A stretch of 64,000 bases of DNA from Pseudomonadota bacterium. GTDB lineage: Bacteria > Pseudomonadota > Gammaproteobacteria > Eutrophobiales > Eutrophobiaceae. The stretch spans positions 1 through 64,000 of the forward strand of contig JABFGI010000009.1 in the NCBI GenBank assembly GCA_013112535.1, read 5' to 3'. Below, one piece after another: positions 52,737 through 63,178 of this stretch; the first letter of the stretch is position 1; each line of letters opens with the position of its first letter. The notes under the pieces are model-generated. The model had not been told where the DNA came from. It was given only the letters and a program-made list of their open reading frames with translations, and did not search any database. Both the position numbers and the translations under genes were made by a program.

Positions 52737-53299
52737 GATAGTTTTACCGCATAGATGCCCGCTGCATTACGATGGTATTCATGATAATCCATACCGTAAC
52801 CAAACACATAATGATCAGGGATAATCACGCCAGTAAAGTCTGCATTTTTAATGGGCTTGTCTATTTCTAATTCTTTTTCAGCAAGTACCGCTGTGAATAC
52901 TTTTTTTGCCCCAGCTTCATAACAGTATTCGATAATCGCAGCGAGCGTAATGCCTTCGTCGAGAATATCATCAACCAGTAAAACAGTTTTATCTTCTAAA
53001 GACTTTTCCGGCTTTTTTAACCAATTAATCGTACTACCACTGGTAGTGCTTCTATAACGTGTTGCATGAATGTAATCCATTTGTAATGGAAAGTTGAGTT
53101 GCGGAATTAATTTTCCCGCAAGAATAACGCCTCCAACCATGACGGGTAATATCAGAGGATTACTGTTTTCTAATTCTGATGTAATTTCTTTCGCCATACG
53201 CGCGATTGCCTTTTCAACTTCTTCTGCTGAATGTAACAACTCGGCGTTTTTCAGTGCATTTTGACTGTCTTCATATATTTCCTGTTGATCAGTCATCAT
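52733..53299 (-). CDS. hpt: Hypoxanthine-guanine phosphoribosyltransferase
   Basis: Salvages hypoxanthine (and guanine) with PRPP. The 188 residues contain the PRPP loop VLLVDDILDEGITLA near residue 102 and VMVGGVILAGKLIPQLNFPL near 53. It overlaps the phosphorylase gene by 4 bases. The pair is logical because methylthioinosine phosphorolysis releases hypoxanthine. The start could be either of two adjacent Met codons. Confidence 0.88.
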   Translation of the reverse strand: MMTDQQEIYEDSQNALKNAELLHSAEEVEKAIARMAKEITSELENSNPLILPVMVGGVILAGKLIPQLNFPLQMDYIHATRYRSTTSGSTINWLKKPEKSLEDKTVLLVDDILDEGITLAAIIEYCYEAGAKKVFTAVLAEKELEIDKPIKNADFTGVIIPDHYVFGYGMDYHEYHRNAAGIYAVKLS

Positions 53300-54170
53300 T
53301 TATTTCCTTCAGTTTCTGTTGTCCTGTGTAATCTTTTGCAAATTGCCAGGCAGAACGACCACTACGTGAACCTCGCTCCAGAGCCCATTTTAATGAAGAT
53401 TTTTTTATAGTCTCATTCATTTCTATATTGTCATTTAATTTTTTCAACCAGTAATCGACAATCTCCAGATACTCTTCCTGATTGAAAGGGTGGAATGAAA
53501 GCCATATTCCAAAACGTTCAGACAAGGATATCTTTTCTTCTATAGATTCGTTTAAATGCAATTCGTTGTGTATGTTTTTACTGGCAACATTGTCACTCAT
53601 GTATTCCGGTAACAGGTGACGTCGATTGGATGTGGCGTAGATTAATATGTTCTCAAAACTGTTAGTCAGGGAACCATCCAGTACGACCTTAAGTGCTTTA
53701 TAGCTGGCATCGTCTGCTTCAAATGAAAGATCATCACAATAAAGAATAAAATGACCTTGCTTGGCACTGAGCTGTTCAATAATGGCACGCAAGTCTTTCA
53801 AGTCTTCTCGTTCAACTTCAATCAGGTTTAACCCGTCTTCCTGATATTCATTCAGCAAGGCTTTTATCAACGATGATTTTCCTGTGCCTTTTGGGCCCCA
53901 GAGTAAAACGTTATTGGCAGGGAGGTTTGCCAGGAATTGTTGGGTATTACGATCAATCAGTTTCTTTTGACGTTCGATACATTGCAGATCTGAAAGTCGA
54001 AAGTTTGCTGGACGTTCGATTTTTTGGAAATAACCGTTATGATTTGAGGATTTCCAATGATAAGCACCGCCATTAAAACGGGTCGATACTTTGGGAATAC
54101 CAGGTATAAGTGGCTCTATTCTATCGAGTATTGCGTCCAGTCGTTTTAATAGTTTTTCTGAATCTGACAC
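53289..54170 (-). CDS. DUF815-family P-loop ATPase
   Basis: A 293-residue AAA+-type protein with Walker A WGPKGTGKSSLIKALL at residues about 91-106, Walker B-like LYCDDLSFE near 162, and a sensor-like IYATSNRRHLLPEYM near 195, all typical of DUF815 proteins. The C-terminal WALERGSRSGRSAWQFAKDY is also conserved. Cellular role unknown. It overlaps hpt by 11 bases. Confidence 0.88.
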   Translation of the reverse strand: MSDSEKLLKRLDAILDRIEPLIPGIPKVSTRFNGGAYHWKSSNHNGYFQKIERPANFRLSDLQCIERQKKLIDRNTQQFLANLPANNVLLWGPKGTGKSSLIKALLNEYQEDGLNLIEVEREDLKDLRAIIEQLSAKQGHFILYCDDLSFEADDASYKALKVVLDGSLTNSFENILIYATSNRRHLLPEYMSDNVASKNIHNELHLNESIEEKISLSERFGIWLSFHPFNQEEYLEIVDYWLKKLNDNIEMNETIKKSSLKWALERGSRSGRSAWQFAKDYTGQQKLKEINDD

Positions 54171-54244
54171 GGTTCTTCTAGCGAGAATTAAAAGTTGCCA
54201 GATTATACTTTACTCTGAACAGTTAATCTTCCTATTGAAGAAAT

Positions 54245-57076
54245 TTAATAAGTAGCGATCGCCTGATTCAATTTATCTTCAATACGTTTTTTATAATTAA
54301 GATAATGTATCGTTTGTAACGTACTGGATTCAACCTGTCCCATCAGACCCTTGGAAATATCTATATCAGTAATATAAATAGGATATTTTTGGCCGCTCGC
54401 ACGTTTATTAATGACATATTCTGCAACTACATTGAATAAATTATTACCATGCTCCATATATGAAAACTCATGATCTTCGCAAAAAATACTTAAAGAATTA
54501 TGCTCATCATCAGGACTGCCAATTACCTGAATATTAAAAAAACCACGTCCATAACTTTCAATTTCATCGTTAATCCTGTTTATTTTAATTTTTTTCGTTT
54601 TGTCATAATTAATTTGAAAGAATTCAACTTCAATGTTTTCAATATTAGATTGAATATCCAGCATTAAGAATACACGGCGATTTATCGTTGCTTCAAAAAA
54701 AAGATTAAAATGATTGATTAAAGCTTCGCTGTCATGAAAAGGAATCGTCTGACAAAACAAGGAAGCATTTTCATCAATGATATAGATGTCAGCCATATTA
54801 TTATTTATGAAATAAAAGAGTTGTATCTTCTCCGGTTTATTTAATATAAATAATTCCTGAATTAATTTGTCTCCGTGTGTTTCATGTTCAAACACAACAG
54901 GGCTAAATTTATTGTTAGGTTTGCTCAGGCTACGTAATAGATGTGCAGTGGATCCAATATATTTATGATGCAGATGATCATCTTCATTAAAAAGGACGTA
55001 ATAACAATCTTCAGCCTGAATTAGATAGCGAATATTTTCCTGTGAATTTTTTCCATAAAAAACATTAACAATATCCTGAATTATCTCTTCGATACGTTTT
55101 GTTATAGCTGGTCCATAGCTTGATGAGTAACTGAACGCATTAAGTTTTGGTGGGCCATAGGTTTCGCCAGGAGGAACCCAGTTCAGGTATTCACAAATGC
55201 ATTGTATAAATGCGTCATCACCATCAAACCGAAATGTGAGTAATTCTTCCCAGGTTGTGCAGATTAATAAATCAAAACTATGGGTCAGGTTATTATGCTG
55301 TGCACCGTAACTCAATACATTATCTCTTGTGCTTGAAATATGTTTAATATTATCATTTGATCTGGTTTTCGGAACATGACCAACATTAATGTAAACACAG
55401 GCGTGTTGAATTTTTGCTGATTGATTAAGGTCATTGAAATCGGCTTCAGGAAGTTTTCTTGTAGGAAATTCTTCATCAAGAGAGATTAATAATTGTCGTA
55501 GTTCTTTAACGGTCAAACCATCGTTATTAATGAGAGAGATAGCAGAATGCGAATTAATAATCTGGTTAAAAAAAGCCCATGTCAGTAACTCCATGACGTT
55601 TTGTGCACGTTTAACAGGTTTGGTTTCATTAATATCATTTAAACTTATGTGTCCTTGAAACATGTGCCAGCTATCTTTTCCCATCGAATTACTTTTTTGA
55701 TAAATCGTCAGTTTTGAATAATTCAGACTTGCATCATTATTCCGGTTAATGATTTCTATTTTTCCCGTTCTTCTTTCAAATGCGGCGTAAAGTTTTCGGC
55801 CAAGTACATTCAATTCAGTCTGGCTAACACGCGATACTTCTGTATTTTGTCGGGCGAAATTAGAAAGAAAACGATAACTTTCAGTTAGCGCATTCATTAA
55901 TCGATTGCGTTGTTGGGAAATCATATCGATTTGCCAGTTTTTTTGTGTATCCATCTGGATAAATTGCTGGTTTGTCCATCCCCAATCCAATACAACCTGT
56001 TTGAATAATTCTCTTCGCCAACTTTTTTTCTTGATTTCATGACTAAGAGGTTCGTTTATTTTTACGTAAAAACATTGTCTGAAAAGTTCAAGTCGTTCTC
56101 GCTGGTTTCGAATCATTAAATATTCTTCAACTTTTTTATACATCATCAGGTATGGATCAAGGTCATCAATATTTTCAACGCCTTCATAGACTGCTTCTTT
56201 AAACATCATGCTCAATAATGAAATGGAAGGGTATTCACTTGCATAAACTTCCATTAGTAGAAGTTTCATTAATGATTTATAGGGAGAATGAATACTTTTA
56301 TAAAGTTGCCAGACGGCAGCGCCAAAAAATTCTGAAGCGGGAATATCGGCTACGGCACCGAAATCAATACTATCGGAAATACTTGATTTGTTATTACGTG
56401 AAAGATCGTCGATATAATTTTCATAATCGTTTTCGTTTTCCGGAGGTACTAACCACCAGGTTGGAATCTTTCCGGCGATTAGTAAGCTGGAACGATAAAA
56501 TTCGTCCAGTAAAAGATAATGTTGTGCCGAACCACTGCTTTCTGAAGATAAACCTTGTTGTTTACCCTGTTTAAATTCTTCAGCGGAGAAGATAAAGAAG
56601 TGAACTTCAAGTAATAATGTTTCTTCAGCCCATTTTTCTACTGCGTAGGCTTTTTGTTGTATCAGGTCGATGACATCAGCATCTAATGAAATTGAATGTA
56701 ATAACCAGACATCAAAGTCGCTTTTACTGTTATACGCAATTGAACCACTGCTTCCCATGAAATACATGCCATTAATATCCATGATACGACGAGCACGACG
56801 AATGGGTTTGTAAGTATTAAAAAAACTTTTAGCGGCTTTTATGGCGGCTTGTTCAGATGCATAGTCGACAATGCCAGCAGGAACATCGTCATTGATATAT
56901 CCGGGTAATTCCGGGTTATTTTCATGGAAAAGCAGTGGGAGTAAATCAATAAATCGCGCTTGTCGTTCACTTAATCCTTGTCGAGTTAACTCAATTCGCT
57001 CTTTATTAATCTTTAGAAAATGTGCCTCTGCGCTATATAGCTCGGCCTTGGATTTTTGATTTAAGTTTCTAATCAT
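54245..57076 (-). CDS. cyaA: Class I adenylate cyclase
   Basis: Makes cyclic AMP from ATP. The 943-residue protein has the class I layout: an N-terminal catalytic nucleotidyltransferase part with GSSGSIAYNSKSDFDVWLL (Gly108-Ser112, Asp120 and Asp122 the likely metal ligands) and a long C-terminal regulatory part. It is a single gene with no cyaY or hem genes beside it, unlike the enterobacterial context. cAMP signalling through CRP is inferred. Confidence 0.93.
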   Translation of the reverse strand: MIRNLNQKSKAELYSAEAHFLKINKERIELTRQGLSERQARFIDLLPLLFHENNPELPGYINDDVPAGIVDYASEQAAIKAAKSFFNTYKPIRRARRIMDINGMYFMGSSGSIAYNSKSDFDVWLLHSISLDADVIDLIQQKAYAVEKWAEETLLLEVHFFIFSAEEFKQGKQQGLSSESSGSAQHYLLLDEFYRSSLLIAGKIPTWWLVPPENENDYENYIDDLSRNNKSSISDSIDFGAVADIPASEFFGAAVWQLYKSIHSPYKSLMKLLLMEVYASEYPSISLLSMMFKEAVYEGVENIDDLDPYLMMYKKVEEYLMIRNQRERLELFRQCFYVKINEPLSHEIKKKSWRRELFKQVVLDWGWTNQQFIQMDTQKNWQIDMISQQRNRLMNALTESYRFLSNFARQNTEVSRVSQTELNVLGRKLYAAFERRTGKIEIINRNNDASLNYSKLTIYQKSNSMGKDSWHMFQGHISLNDINETKPVKRAQNVMELLTWAFFNQIINSHSAISLINNDGLTVKELRQLLISLDEEFPTRKLPEADFNDLNQSAKIQHACVYINVGHVPKTRSNDNIKHISSTRDNVLSYGAQHNNLTHSFDLLICTTWEELLTFRFDGDDAFIQCICEYLNWVPPGETYGPPKLNAFSYSSSYGPAITKRIEEIIQDIVNVFYGKNSQENIRYLIQAEDCYYVLFNEDDHLHHKYIGSTAHLLRSLSKPNNKFSPVVFEHETHGDKLIQELFILNKPEKIQLFYFINNNMADIYIIDENASLFCQTIPFHDSEALINHFNLFFEATINRRVFLMLDIQSNIENIEVEFFQINYDKTKKIKINRINDEIESYGRGFFNIQVIGSPDDEHNSLSIFCEDHEFSYMEHGNNLFNVVAEYVINKRASGQKYPIYITDIDISKGLMGQVESSTLQTIHYLNYKKRIEDKLNQAIATY

Positions 57077-57525
57077 CCTTTATCTCATTGTTTTTTAAAG
57101 ATAATATTTGAAGTTCAGTCGTAGATATCATGATTTATATTCGTTCCCCCAACGCTTCAGGCTAGTAAATACTATATCGGCAGAAGGTCGTATTTCTTCA
57201 TTGAGAATATCTTGTCCAAATTTAAGGTAAAATGATAAATATTAATAATATCAATAAGATGCGAGTTTTTTTCTGAGAAATATTTGTTTAATGGTAAATA
57301 GGTGAAAAGAACTGGAATTTAAGGCTTAACATCAATGCATTGGGGCATGTGTTTTGGTAATATTCGTGCCTCGTTTGGGGGCATGTACACTAGATATAGC
57401 GAAAAGTGCATGAATAAAGCGCTTTCATAAAATTATAAGGATTATTTTACTCATGATATAAATTAAATTATGAGTATCAGATAACGATTTCATCTAAATA
57501 TTTTAATCGCAATTGAGGAAGAACT
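57077..57525 (+). promoter_or_regulatory. Upstream region of glyA (449 bases, no gene seen)
   Basis: No open reading frame or known riboswitch is recognisable. The stretch has two direct GGGGCATGT repeats (57342-57350 and 57378-57386, 36 bases apart) and a perfect palindrome AAAGCGCTTT (57416-57425) within TGAATAAAGCGCTTTCA, which resembles LacI-family operators. The region also holds the divergent cyaA promoter. A GAGGAAG ribosome site precedes glyA. Confidence 0.4.
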
Positions 57526-58794
57526 ATGTTTACAAAAGATACAAAAATACAAGGGTTTGATGATGAACTCTTCAATGCAATGGAAGGAGAACGTCGCCGA
57601 CAGGAAGAGCACATTGAGTTAATCGCTTCTGAAAATATGACCAGTCCCCGTGTCCTGGAATGTCAGGGTTCAGTATTAACGAATAAATATGCTGAAGGTT
57701 ATCCGGGCAAACGTTATTACGGTGGTTGCGAGTACGTTGATGTGGCTGAGCAACTTGCTCTTGATCGTGCTTGTGAATTATTTGGTGCAGACTGGGCCAA
57801 TGTTCAACCTCATTCAGGTTCACAGGCAAATGGTGCGGTTTACCTTGCATTGATTAATCCGGGCGACAAAGTTATGGGTATGAGTCTGGCACATGGTGGT
57901 CATTTAACTCATGGCGCATCAGTCAACGTATCAGGCCGTATTTACGATGCGGTTCAGTACGGATTAGACGACAAAGGCTACATTGATTATGACCAGGCTG
58001 AAGAATTAGCATTGGAACATAAACCTAAATTACTTATGACCGGTTTTTCTGCTTATTCACGCGTAGTTGATTGGCAACGTTTCCGTGATATCGCGGATAA
58101 AGTTGGCGCGATCATGGTTGCTGATATTGCGCACGTTGCCGGTTTAATTGCGACTGGCGAATATCCAAGTCCGGTACAAATTGCTGACGTAACAACATCA
58201 ACTACGCATAAAACACTACGTGGACCACGTTCAGGCATTATCATGGGTAAAGCGAATGAAGATATCCAGAAGAAAATCAACTTCATGGTCTTCCCTGCTT
58301 ATCAAGGCGGTCCACATATGCATACGATTGCGGCCAAAGCTGTTGCTTTTAAAGAAGCCATGCAGCCTGAGTTCAAATCTTATATTCAACAAGTTAAAAA
58401 GAATGCTAATGCTATGGCAGAAACCTTTGTTGAACGTGGTTTGAAAATTGTATCAGGCGGTACTGACAATCATTTATTCCTGGTGGATATGGTTGAAAAA
58501 GGTTTAACCGGTAAAGATGTTGATGCTGCAATTGGTCGAGCGCATATCACTTGTAATAAGAATGCAGTGCCAAACGATCCGCAATCACCTTTCGTGACCA
58601 GTGGTATTCGTGTTGGTACACCTTCAATTACGACACGTGGTTTTGATGAGGCCGATTGTAAGCAAGTTGCTAACTGGATTTGCGATATCATGGATAACAT
58701 GGGTGATGATTCAGTTATCGAACGTGTTAAAGGTGAAGTACTGGAACTTTGTAAGAAACGACCATTATATGAGTCGAATGAAGATCTGAAGTAA
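57526..58794 (+). CDS. glyA: Serine hydroxymethyltransferase
   Basis: PLP enzyme interconverting serine + THF with glycine + methylene-THF. The 422 residues include [20 protein letters not shown] near residue 26, [12 protein letters not shown] near 90, and the cofactor lysine in [16 protein letters not shown] near 225. Length and motifs are standard. Its one-carbon product links to fhs at 3-5 kb. A terminator follows at 58825, before nrdR. Confidence 0.98.
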   Translation: MFTKDTKIQGFDDELFNAMEGERRRQEEHIELIASENMTSPRVLECQGSVLTNKYAEGYPGKRYYGGCEYVDVAEQLALDRACELFGADWANVQPHSGSQANGAVYLALINPGDKVMGMSLAHGGHLTHGASVNVSGRIYDAVQYGLDDKGYIDYDQAEELALEHKPKLLMTGFSAYSRVVDWQRFRDIADKVGAIMVADIAHVAGLIATGEYPSPVQIADVTTSTTHKTLRGPRSGIIMGKANEDIQKKINFMVFPAYQGGPHMHTIAAKAVAFKEAMQPEFKSYIQQVKKNANAMAETFVERGLKIVSGGTDNHLFLVDMVEKGLTGKDVDAAIGRAHITCNKNAVPNDPQSPFVTSGIRVGTPSITTRGFDEADCKQVANWICDIMDNMGDDSVIERVKGEVLELCKKRPLYESNEDLK

Positions 58795-58824
58795 ACGTAT
58801 TTCTACTGTTAGTACTTGTAGTAT

Positions 58825-58862
58825 GAGGGATTGCTATTGCCTGTAAGCTTTGGCAATCCCTC
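58825..58862 (+). terminator. Rho-independent terminator after glyA
   Basis: GAGGGATTGC (58825-58834) and GCAATCCCTC (58853-58862) form a perfect 10-bp stem followed by CTTTATTTT. An inner alternative pairing (ATTGCC 58836/GGCAAT 58852) competes with it. It should separate glyA from the nrdR-rib operon at least partly. Confidence 0.8.
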
Positions 58863-58896
58863 CTTTATTTTAACAACTGGAAAAGTGAAATAAAAA

Positions 58897-59412
58897 ATGC
58901 GATGCCCTTTTTGTATTGATCCTGATACACGAGTGATTGATTCTCGCCTGGTAGGTGAGGGTGATCAGATCCGTCGTCGTCGAGAATGTACAAAATGTAA
59001 AGAGCGTTTTACTACTTATGAATCTGCTGAGTTGAATTTTCCCCGTATTGTTAAAAGTGATGGCCGACGTGAGCCTTTCAATGAAGAAAAACTACGTGGT
59101 GGATTGTTACGTGCGGTTCAAAAACGACCGGTTGAAATGGAAAAAATTGATGTTGCTGTCTCAAACATCATGCATATGTTACGTGCAACCGGTGATAAGG
59201 AAGTTAAATCAATTCAGGTTGGTGATTGGGTCATGGAACAATTGCGTGGTATTGATCAAGTTGCCTATGTCAGGTTTGCCTCTGTCTATAGGAAATTTGA
59301 AGATGTGCGGGCTTTTCTTGAAGAAATAGAACGCGTTGAAAATGAATTACCTCCCGAATTACAAAAAAGTCAGCTTGATCTATTAGGTTCAGATGATGGA
59401 GACGATAGTTGA
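58897..59412 (+). CDS. nrdR: Transcriptional repressor NrdR
   Basis: A 171-residue ATP/dATP-sensing repressor of ribonucleotide reductase genes. The zinc ribbon (MRCPFC at residues 1-6 and [12 protein letters not shown] at 31-42, four cysteines) is followed by an ATP-cone domain ([19 protein letters not shown] near 50 to about 140). The tail after residue 150 is acidic. It starts the operon with the riboflavin genes, a frequent arrangement. Confidence 0.96.
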   Translation: MRCPFCIDPDTRVIDSRLVGEGDQIRRRRECTKCKERFTTYESAELNFPRIVKSDGRREPFNEEKLRGGLLRAVQKRPVEMEKIDVAVSNIMHMLRATGDKEVKSIQVGDWVMEQLRGIDQVAYVRFASVYRKFEDVRAFLEEIERVENELPPELQKSQLDLLGSDDGDDS

Positions 59413-60494
59413 CGTGGCAAGCACACGACTACCAATTTATGTCTCGTGCTATTCAATTGGCAAAACGTGGACGTTATACTTGCGATCCTAATCCGCGTGT
59501 TGGTTGTGTTATTTGTAAAGAAGGTCAGGTTATAGCGGAAGGCTGGCATGCTGTTAGCGGTGAAGCACATGCTGAAGTTAACGCGCTAAATCAATGTGAT
59601 GATGCTTCTGATTCCACTGTCTATATAACACTTGAACCGTGTTCCCATCACGGACGTACACCACCCTGTGTCGATGCTTTAATTAACGCCAATGTGAAAG
59701 AAGTAATTATTGCTATGAGCGATCCTAATCCTCTGGTATCAGGATCAGGGATTAATAAGCTGGAAGAAGCAGGTATTAAAGTTAAGCAAGGTTTGCTGGA
59801 AGTGGAAGCTATTAAGCTAAACCCTGGTTTTGTTAAACGAATGACATTGGTAAAGCCTTATGTCCGATGTAAGCTGGCAATGAGTCTGGATGGTCGTACT
59901 GCATTAGCTAATGGTGACAGCCAATGGATAAGTTCTGAGCAATCAAGAAAAGATGTACATCGATTGCGTGCCGCAAGCAGTGCAATATTATCAACAGTTG
60001 AGACTGTTATTAGTGATGATGCTTCATTAAATGCGAGAGATCTTGAATTTGATGTTAAACAGCCGGTTCGAGTGATTATTGACAGACAGCTTGGAATATC
60101 GTCACAGGCAAAGTTATTCAGCATTGCAGGTAAGGTCATTATTTATACTGAAAAAGAAAATGATGAACGGTTAAATGAATTATATAAAGTTGGTGCAGAA
60201 GTGATTTTTATACCAGCATCTGAGTCATGGTTAGCAGGTGTGTTTACTCATTTAGCAAAAAAATATGAAATAAATGAGGTTTTGGTCGAAGCAGGTGCGA
60301 CTTTTTCAGGGTCGTTGATAGAAGCTGGTTTAGTTGATGAACTTGTTATCTATATGGCTCCGATATTATTGGGAGACACGGCGCAAGCTCTATTAAAACT
60401 GGAACCATTAAATAAATTAAAACAAGCAAAAAAACTGAATTTAATTGACGTAAGACAATGCGCTAGCGATATCCGTTTAACTTATAGTTTATAA
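59409..60494 (+). CDS. ribD: Riboflavin deaminase/reductase RibD
   Basis: Bifunctional pyrimidine deaminase and reductase in riboflavin synthesis. The 361 residues open at a TTG that overlaps the nrdR stop; an internal ATG ten codons later would cut into the conserved [15 protein letters not shown]. The deaminase zinc site is HAEVNAL near residue 57 and [16 protein letters not shown] near 82. The reductase domain begins near 150 ([20 protein letters not shown]). It is followed by ribE. Confidence 0.95.
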   Translation: MTWQAHDYQFMSRAIQLAKRGRYTCDPNPRVGCVICKEGQVIAEGWHAVSGEAHAEVNALNQCDDASDSTVYITLEPCSHHGRTPPCVDALINANVKEVIIAMSDPNPLVSGSGINKLEEAGIKVKQGLLEVEAIKLNPGFVKRMTLVKPYVRCKLAMSLDGRTALANGDSQWISSEQSRKDVHRLRAASSAILSTVETVISDDASLNARDLEFDVKQPVRVIIDRQLGISSQAKLFSIAGKVIIYTEKENDERLNELYKVGAEVIFIPASESWLAGVFTHLAKKYEINEVLVEAGATFSGSLIEAGLVDELVIYMAPILLGDTAQALLKLEPLNKLKQAKKLNLIDVRQCASDIRLTYSL

Positions 60495-60508
60495 AAAGCG
60501 ATTTAAAT

Positions 60509-61099
60509 ATGTTTACAGGAATTATTGAAGCAACAGGACGTATCCTGAAGATTGATAAAAATGCTGATGATAGTCGTTTTACATTTGATACGGGAAAGTT
60601 ATCGCTATCAGATATGAAGCTGGGCGATAGTATTTCAGTCAACGGTGCCTGTTTATCTATTATTGAAAAAAATGAAAATTCTTTCAGTGCCGATTTATCC
60701 GGAGAAACGTTGGGTTTAACAACCTTTTCTTCGTTAAAAGCAGGTTCTTGTATTAATCTTGAGAAGGCAATGATGCTTTCAGATCGAATTAATGGCCATA
60801 TGGTTTCCGGTCATATTGATGGGGTGGGTAAAATTATTGCTAAACAGGATGAAGGTCGTTCAATTAGGTTTACGATCGAGTTTCCTGCAGAGTTAAATAA
60901 ATTTATTTCAAAAAAAGGATCTGTAACGGTTGATGGTGTGAGTTTAACTATCAATGACGTTAATAATAATGTGTTTGATGTTAATATAATTCCACACACT
61001 CTATCTGAGACGATTTTTTCAGAATATGAAATTGATACAAAGGTTAATCTTGAAGTTGATCAGATTGCTCGTTATCTGGATAAGTTAATAAATAAATAA
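60509..61099 (+). CDS. ribE: Riboflavin synthase alpha chain
   Basis: Dismutates two lumazines to riboflavin. The 196 residues contain the two lumazine-binding repeats: MFTGIIEATGRIL at the start with SVNGACLSI, and GHIDGVGKI near 105 with TVDGVSLTIND. Homotrimer in other bacteria. A single base separates it from ribBA. Confidence 0.97.
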   Translation: MFTGIIEATGRILKIDKNADDSRFTFDTGKLSLSDMKLGDSISVNGACLSIIEKNENSFSADLSGETLGLTTFSSLKAGSCINLEKAMMLSDRINGHMVSGHIDGVGKIIAKQDEGRSIRFTIEFPAELNKFISKKGSVTVDGVSLTINDVNNNVFDVNIIPHTLSETIFSEYEIDTKVNLEVDQIARYLDKLINK

Positions 61100-61100
61100 T

Positions 61101-62210
61101 ATGACACTAAATACTGCATCAGAACTTATTGAAGATATTCGAAATGGCCGTATGGTCATATTGATGGATGATGAAGACCGTGAAAATGAAGGCGATTTAA
61201 TCATTGCTGCTTCCTGTGTTCGTTCAGAAGACATTAACTTTATGGCACATTTTGGACGCGGTTTAATATGTCTGACTTTAACAGGTGAACATTGTCGTAA
61301 GTTGAACTTGCCATTAATGACCAGTCAATCAAGTTCAAACTTTTCAACCAATTTTACAGTATCGATAGAAGCGGCTGAAGGTGTAACGACTGGAATTTCG
61401 GCTTCAGATAGGGCAATAACAATACAAAAAGCCGTTGCACCGGATGCAAAGCCATCTGATCTGGTTCAACCGGGACACATATTTCCACTAATGGCACAAC
61501 CTGGTGGTGTCTTATCAAGAGCGGGTCATACGGAAGCAGGATGTGACTTAGCACGGCTGGCAGGCCTGCAAGCTTCAGCAGTCATTGTTGAAATACTAAA
61601 TGATGATGGCTCAATGGCAAGGCGGCCTGATTTAGAAAAGTTTGCCAAAAAACATGATTTAAAAATAGGAACCATTGCCGATTTGATTCGATATCGCATT
61701 GAAAATGAAAAAACAGTAGAGCACATGACGGAATGTATTCTTCCGACAGAATACGGTGAATTTTTACTTCATGCTTATCAGGATAAATTAGAAAAGAAAA
61801 TACACCTGGCCCTGGTTAAAGGGAAGCTTGATCCTGATAAACCGACATTGGTTCGGGTACATTTGGAAAATCCTATTTCTGACTTAACGGGTAGTTTGGC
61901 AAAAGATCGTGGTTGGCCGGTAAATGATGCATTAAAACGGCTTTCCGAAGAAGAGTCAGGCGTATTAGTTATTCTTTGTCAACAATTTGAATCGTTGGAA
62001 TTAATAAATCAGATAGAATCTTATAAGACGAACGAGCAAGATACAGAACCCAGGAATGTAAAAGAGAATAGTAAAGATTTACGTACTATTGGATTAGGAG
62101 CACAAATCCTTTCTGATTTAGGGGTAAAAAAGATGCGTGTACTGAGTGCACCAAAACGTATTCATGCCTTGTCAGGTTTTGGTCTGGAAGTTATTGAGTA
62201 CGTACACTAA
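61101..62210 (+). CDS. ribBA: RibBA-type protein: active DHBP synthase with degenerate cyclohydrolase II
   Basis: The N-terminal 3,4-dihydroxy-2-butanone-4-phosphate synthase half (residues 1-200) is intact: [16 protein letters not shown] near 23, [10 protein letters not shown] near 53, [17 protein letters not shown] near 137. The C-terminal half (about 205-369) has the cyclohydrolase II fold ([19 protein letters not shown]), but where active enzymes have the three zinc cysteines (SECLTGDxFxSxRCDCG) it reads [21 protein letters not shown] cyclohydrolase activity is therefore unlikely; such proteins occur in other Gram-negatives. Confidence 0.9.
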   Translation: MTLNTASELIEDIRNGRMVILMDDEDRENEGDLIIAASCVRSEDINFMAHFGRGLICLTLTGEHCRKLNLPLMTSQSSSNFSTNFTVSIEAAEGVTTGISASDRAITIQKAVAPDAKPSDLVQPGHIFPLMAQPGGVLSRAGHTEAGCDLARLAGLQASAVIVEILNDDGSMARRPDLEKFAKKHDLKIGTIADLIRYRIENEKTVEHMTECILPTEYGEFLLHAYQDKLEKKIHLALVKGKLDPDKPTLVRVHLENPISDLTGSLAKDRGWPVNDALKRLSEEESGVLVILCQQFESLELINQIESYKTNEQDTEPRNVKENSKDLRTIGLGAQILSDLGVKKMRVLSAPKRIHALSGFGLEVIEYVH

Positions 62211-62226
62211 TAGAGAAACATGAAGC

Positions 62227-62715
62227 ATGTCTAATATAAAAGTAATTGAACAAAAAGGATCTTTTCAAGGCTCTGCCAATATCGCGATCGTTGCAAGTCG
62301 TTTTAATAGTTTTATTGTCGACCGCCTTTATGATGGTGCTATAAACAGTCTTAAAGCCAATGGTATTAGTGAAAATAATATTACAGTAGTTAAAGTGCCA
62401 GGCGCATTTGAAATACCTGTGGCAGTAAAAAATTTACTTGATAACAATAAGTATGATGCAGTTATAACATTAGGCGCAGTGATTCGAGGTGAAACACCTC
62501 ATTTTGATTTTATTTGTAATGAGTGTGCTCATGGTATTTTAAAATTGGCGATTAAAAGTGGTGTACCTGTCATTTTTGGTGTATTAACTGTTGATAATAC
62601 TGAACAGGCAATGGATAGAGCCGGGGATGAAGAGAGTAATAAAGGTTATGAAGCAGCTTCTGCAGCATTGGAAATGATTAGTGTAATTAAGCAAGTTAAG
62701 CAGATACAGCCATGA
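62227..62715 (+). CDS. ribH: 6,7-dimethyl-8-ribityllumazine synthase
   Basis: Joins ribityl-aminouracil and DHBP to lumazine. The 162 residues carry VASRFNSFIVDRLYDGA near residue 22, PGAFEIPVAV near 58, GAVIRGETPHFDFICNE near 85 and PVIFGVLTVDN near 116, with the catalytic His in HFD. It overlaps nusB by 4 bases. Confidence 0.97.
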   Translation: MSNIKVIEQKGSFQGSANIAIVASRFNSFIVDRLYDGAINSLKANGISENNITVVKVPGAFEIPVAVKNLLDNNKYDAVITLGAVIRGETPHFDFICNECAHGILKLAIKSGVPVIFGVLTVDNTEQAMDRAGDEESNKGYEAASAALEMISVIKQVKQIQP

Positions 62716-63167
62716 GCACACCATCTCCAGCCATTAGCAAACGTGCAAGAATTAAAGCCAGGCGCAACACAGTACAAGCCTTATACCAATGTTTTATGAC
62801 GGAAAAAGACGTTGCCGATATTATTGCTGAATTCGAGAGTGATGGTCATACGCTTGCTAAGACAGATGTTGATTATTTCAAACTGTTAATAAGAGGCACA
62901 GTAAAGTGTCGTAAAGAACTTGATGCACAAATTGAAAAATTACTGGATCGACCTGTCAGCGAACTCGATGCGATAGAACGCGCGATATTACACATCGGTT
63001 GTTATGAATTAAAATATCATCTGGAAATTCCATGGCGGGTGGTTGTTAATGAATCAATCGAACTAGCCAAGTTATTCGGTGCAGAAGAGTCACATAAATA
63101 TATCAATGGTATTCTTGATAAAGTCGCAAAAGAATTACGTTCAAACGAAACTAATCAATCACGCTAA
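62712..63167 (+). CDS. nusB: Transcription antitermination factor NusB
   Basis: RNA-binding factor that with NusE acts in rRNA antitermination. The 151 residues are all-helical with RIKARRNTVQALYQC near residue 12, ELDAIERAILHIGCYEL near 84 and VVNESIELAKLFGAEESHKYINGILDKVA at about 110-140 (the family's conserved block). ribH-nusB-thiL is a very common order. Confidence 0.96.
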   Translation: MSTPSPAISKRARIKARRNTVQALYQCFMTEKDVADIIAEFESDGHTLAKTDVDYFKLLIRGTVKCRKELDAQIEKLLDRPVSELDAIERAILHIGCYELKYHLEIPWRVVVNESIELAKLFGAEESHKYINGILDKVAKELRSNETNQSR

Positions 63168-63178
63168 TTATTAAAGTC

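Noticed and set aside
57077-57525. Glycine or tetrahydrofolate riboswitch in front of glyA
   Set aside because: I could not find the conserved cores of either class; only short repeats and a palindrome are visible.
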